Of a DNA stretch of 64,000 nt, positions 60,570 to 64,000 are shown piece by piece (position 1 is the stretch's first letter; each line of letters begins with the position of its first letter). Origin of the DNA: M55B144 sp964550615 (GTDB taxonomy: Bacteria > Bipolaricaulota > Bipolaricaulia > UBA7950 > UBA9294). The stretch covers positions 4,337-68,336 of the forward strand of contig CAZKAB010000006.1 in assembly GCA_964550615.1 (NCBI GenBank), in the 5' to 3' direction. Below the pieces are notes generated by a model. It saw nothing but the letters and a program-made list of their open reading frames with translations. It was not told the DNA's origin and ran no database searches. The position numbers were made by a program, and so were the translations under genes.

Positions 60570-61439
60570 TTGCGAACTGAACACGAGGTGATTGCCACGC
60601 TCACGGCGTGGGCCGAACGTTCGGACAACATTCGGGCATTGCGGATCACCGGCTCGCGCGCGCGGCCATCAGCAGACGCAGACGAGCTCTCGGACTATGA
60701 CATCGAGGTATTCGTGCGGGATAGGACCCCGTTTATCAGTGATGAGTCGTGGATAACGGAGTTCGGCACGATCATGGTGCGCTGGCCGCGCCATCCTGCT
60801 TCCACGCTCGATGAACGCTGGATTACGCAATTGGTGCTGTATCACGATGGTGTGCGCATTGACTTTCAGATCACCGACTGGCATTTTGGGAGAATGGAGT
60901 CTCTCGGAGGCGCCTATCGCGTACTCACTGACAAGGACGGCGCTCTTAGCGGCATCGCAGCCGACGTTCCCTCCCCGTTCGGCGTCTCCGCGCCGGACGC
61001 GGAAGCTTTCGCGGATCGCGTGAACGCGTTTTGGTGGGACATTGTGTACGTTGCTAAGGCGCTCTGTCGTAGCGAACTGAACTACGCAAAATACATGCTC
61101 GATGGAACGATCCGCTACGACAAACTGCAGCCGCTCATCGAGTGGTACATTGGGACGACCGTCGGGTGGGGTGTTTCCACCGGCATGTGCGGGCGCTGGT
61201 TTCACCGTCACCTGTCCCCGGAGCTTTGGCAGCAATACGTACAGACCTTCGCAGGATCAGACATCGGCGACAACTGGCGCGCATTGTTCGCCACGATCGA
61301 ATTTGCTCGCACCGTCGCAACCAGCGTGGCTAAGGCGCTATCCTTCGACTACCCACACAAGACCGACGCAGACGTGAGCACCTATATCGAAAAGCTGCAT
61401 TGCAAATACACAGACGCGCCGTCAGATCGGTCGACTTAA
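60570..61439 (+). CDS. ANT(6)-like aminoglycoside 6-adenylyltransferase family protein
   Basis: A 289-residue nucleotidyltransferase of the aminoglycoside 6-adenylyltransferase (AadE/AadK) family. It starts RTEHEVIATLTAWAERSDNI, then the nucleotidyl motif ALRITGSRARPSADADELSD with YDIEVFV, WPRHPASTLDERW, GVRIDFQITDW and the later WYIGTTVGW. Start is TTG at 60570 after AAGGGGA, which fits the family start. No mobile element or resistance neighbour is seen, so it looks like an ancestral chromosomal gene whose true substrate is unknown. Confidence 0.85.
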   Translation: MRTEHEVIATLTAWAERSDNIRALRITGSRARPSADADELSDYDIEVFVRDRTPFISDESWITEFGTIMVRWPRHPASTLDERWITQLVLYHDGVRIDFQITDWHFGRMESLGGAYRVLTDKDGALSGIAADVPSPFGVSAPDAEAFADRVNAFWWDIVYVAKALCRSELNYAKYMLDGTIRYDKLQPLIEWYIGTTVGWGVSTGMCGRWFHRHLSPELWQQYVQTFAGSDIGDNWRALFATIEFARTVATSVAKALSFDYPHKTDADVSTYIEKLHCKYTDAPSDRST

Positions 61440-61679
61440 CAGAAGATGGCCGTAATCAGAAATCAAGAGAGCGGTCTTGCCTTGCTACAGGTAATAGTTT
61501 TCCGAAAATTTCCACTGACCTAGCTATTAAGATGTCGAGATTTGTGCAACCCTGGTTGCGGGGGGGTCCTATAAGTGATACATTCTGTACCAAGTTACTG
61601 TTGGAAGATTGAGGGAATCTTATAGTCTCTGAAGACACACGAATCTGACGGATACTTCTATTGCCGAAAGGAGGGGCGT

Positions 61680-63248
<1,569 letters not shown>

Positions 63249-63271
63249 CCGATTGGGAACGCCAGCGTCCG

Positions 63272-64000
63272 TTACGAGAACGAAGTCTGTGCGTGCACAA
63301 GCCAGTCCGGCCAGTTGATCGTGACGCCATCGCACCCTGCCTTGATTGCCTGCAAGACGTCGCCAATGCACGCTACGTGATGTGCCCGTACTTCGGGAAT
63401 AGCTTCGTGTGCCGCTGATACACTCTCCGAAGTGACGCCGTCTGCGCGGGGACAAATCTGGAAACAACCAGTCGCAGCTGCCTGCTGAATGCTCTGTTCT
63501 GTCAGGTGAGGAACCAGCCAAGCGATTCGCATATCTTGGTCAAGATCCCGCATCTGCACGAGCAGGGGCAGATGCTTGGAGGTAACAACGATCCGTTCCT
63601 GCAGCGCATACTCCGTAATCACGGCAAGCAATGCTTCCACAAGTAGAGGATCATCATCCTTTATTTCTACATGATAGACGAGCTGTGTACCGAATCTGGA
63701 AAGCAGATCTCTGAACATGATCATCTTCTCTCCCCGATACAGGTAGGGAGAGAACCATGATCCCATGTCCAATTGGACAAGTTCAGCTGCCGTGCACTCC
63801 GCCAATGTCATCCCGCCATGTCCGTATCTATCAAGCGTGGCGTCATGGCAAACCATGATTTGTTTGTCTCTCGAGAATCGGACATCCAGCTCCACCGCTG
63901 TCGCCCCCATGCGTTCGGCAAGTAGAAAGGCTGACATAGTGTTCTCAGGCGCGTATCCTGACGCACCACGGTGCGCGATGATACGAAAACCCACTGGCAC
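63272..64000 (-). CDS. Glycerophosphodiester phosphodiesterase
   Basis: A 242-residue GDPD TIM-barrel enzyme: IIAHRGASGYAPENTMSAF with the catalytic His, ELDVRFSRDKQIMVCHDATL with metal acids and the second His, and VEIKDD. It splits glycerophosphodiesters to glycerol-3-phosphate. The in-frame GTG lies on the last bases of the window, so the start could be here or further upstream. It converges on gpmI with 23 bases between stops. Confidence 0.9.
   Translation of the reverse strand: MPVGFRIIAHRGASGYAPENTMSAFLLAERMGATAVELDVRFSRDKQIMVCHDATLDRYGHGGMTLAECTAAELVQLDMGSWFSPYLYRGEKMIMFRDLLSRFGTQLVYHVEIKDDDPLLVEALLAVITEYALQERIVVTSKHLPLLVQMRDLDQDMRIAWLVPHLTEQSIQQAAATGCFQICPRADGVTSESVSAAHEAIPEVRAHHVACIGDVLQAIKAGCDGVTINWPDWLVHAQTSFS

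Overview
The window is one stretch of bacterial chromosome with moderate GC, very dense genes, many 4-base stop/start overlaps and no phage, insertion sequence, CRISPR array, tRNA or rRNA that I can see. The gene set points to an anaerobic, amino-acid- and peptide-using diderm bacterium. There is a full glycine cleavage system, a tungsten/molybdenum aldehyde:ferredoxin oxidoreductase, an NfnAB transhydrogenase and several peptidases, and no oxidase. The peptide-binding protein has a plain signal peptide without a lipobox, and at least two exported proteins look like beta-barrels, which fits an outer membrane. A deep-branching lineage such as Bipolaricaulota (Acetothermia) is my best guess; this is inference only.

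Layout. 1-5608: end of rplI, then folP, a DUF177 gene, ruvC, polA, a small membrane protein and a YbjQ-family gene. 5644-11114: nth-pncC, a PPC-domain gene, def-fmt and recG. 11139-15063: rpsB-tsf-pyrH facing away from dnaB. 15142-18303: gcvH-gcvPA-gcvPB. 18322-24766: a minus-strand block with glmM, exported proteins (one CARDB plus CsgG-like), an MFS transporter, a membrane HD-GYP protein and two tandem micropeptide genes too short for usual gene finding. 25190-26685: hup and rpsF-ssb-rpsR. 26802-34219: mrfB-mrfA (DNA repair), a nucleotidyltransferase-like gene and a very large serine hydroxymethyltransferase-aminomethyltransferase fusion. 34232-38274: NTPase, unknown gene, dinB, beta-barrel protein, Nudix. 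38404-53140: nfnAB, amino acid racemase, P1 peptidase, AOR, a peptide transporter operon with its FadR-type regulator, a creatininase-family amidohydrolase, a MEMO-like gene, iadA and an M20 amidohydrolase. 53252-64000: secreted beta-propeller protein, a BTAD/TPR regulator beside an unknown membrane protein, ammonium transporter, MazG-like protein, ANT(6)-like adenylyltransferase, a phosphoglycerate mutase and a GDPD.

How the genes work together. GcvH, GcvPA, GcvPB and the T-protein half of the fusion split glycine into CO2, ammonia and methylene-tetrahydrofolate. The hydroxymethyltransferase half of the same chain can use that one-carbon unit with a second glycine to make serine. The 40-53 kb island imports peptides, hydrolyses them and oxidises derived aldehydes to reduced ferredoxin, which NfnAB can exchange with NAD(P)H.

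Main discoveries. The phosphoglycerate mutase at 61680-63248 is circularly permuted: its C-terminal half comes first, and the native C-terminus is joined to the native N-terminus by a short linker, with nearly all catalytic residues kept. The glyA-gcvT fusion carries an extra degenerate GcvT-like segment. Two tandem micropeptides share a conserved C-terminus ending KWHP and differ mainly at synonymous sites. Both 100-N gaps (12630-12729 and 56506-56605) are flanked by an identical 55-base sequence; removing 155 bases restores both reading frames, so they are assembly artefacts.
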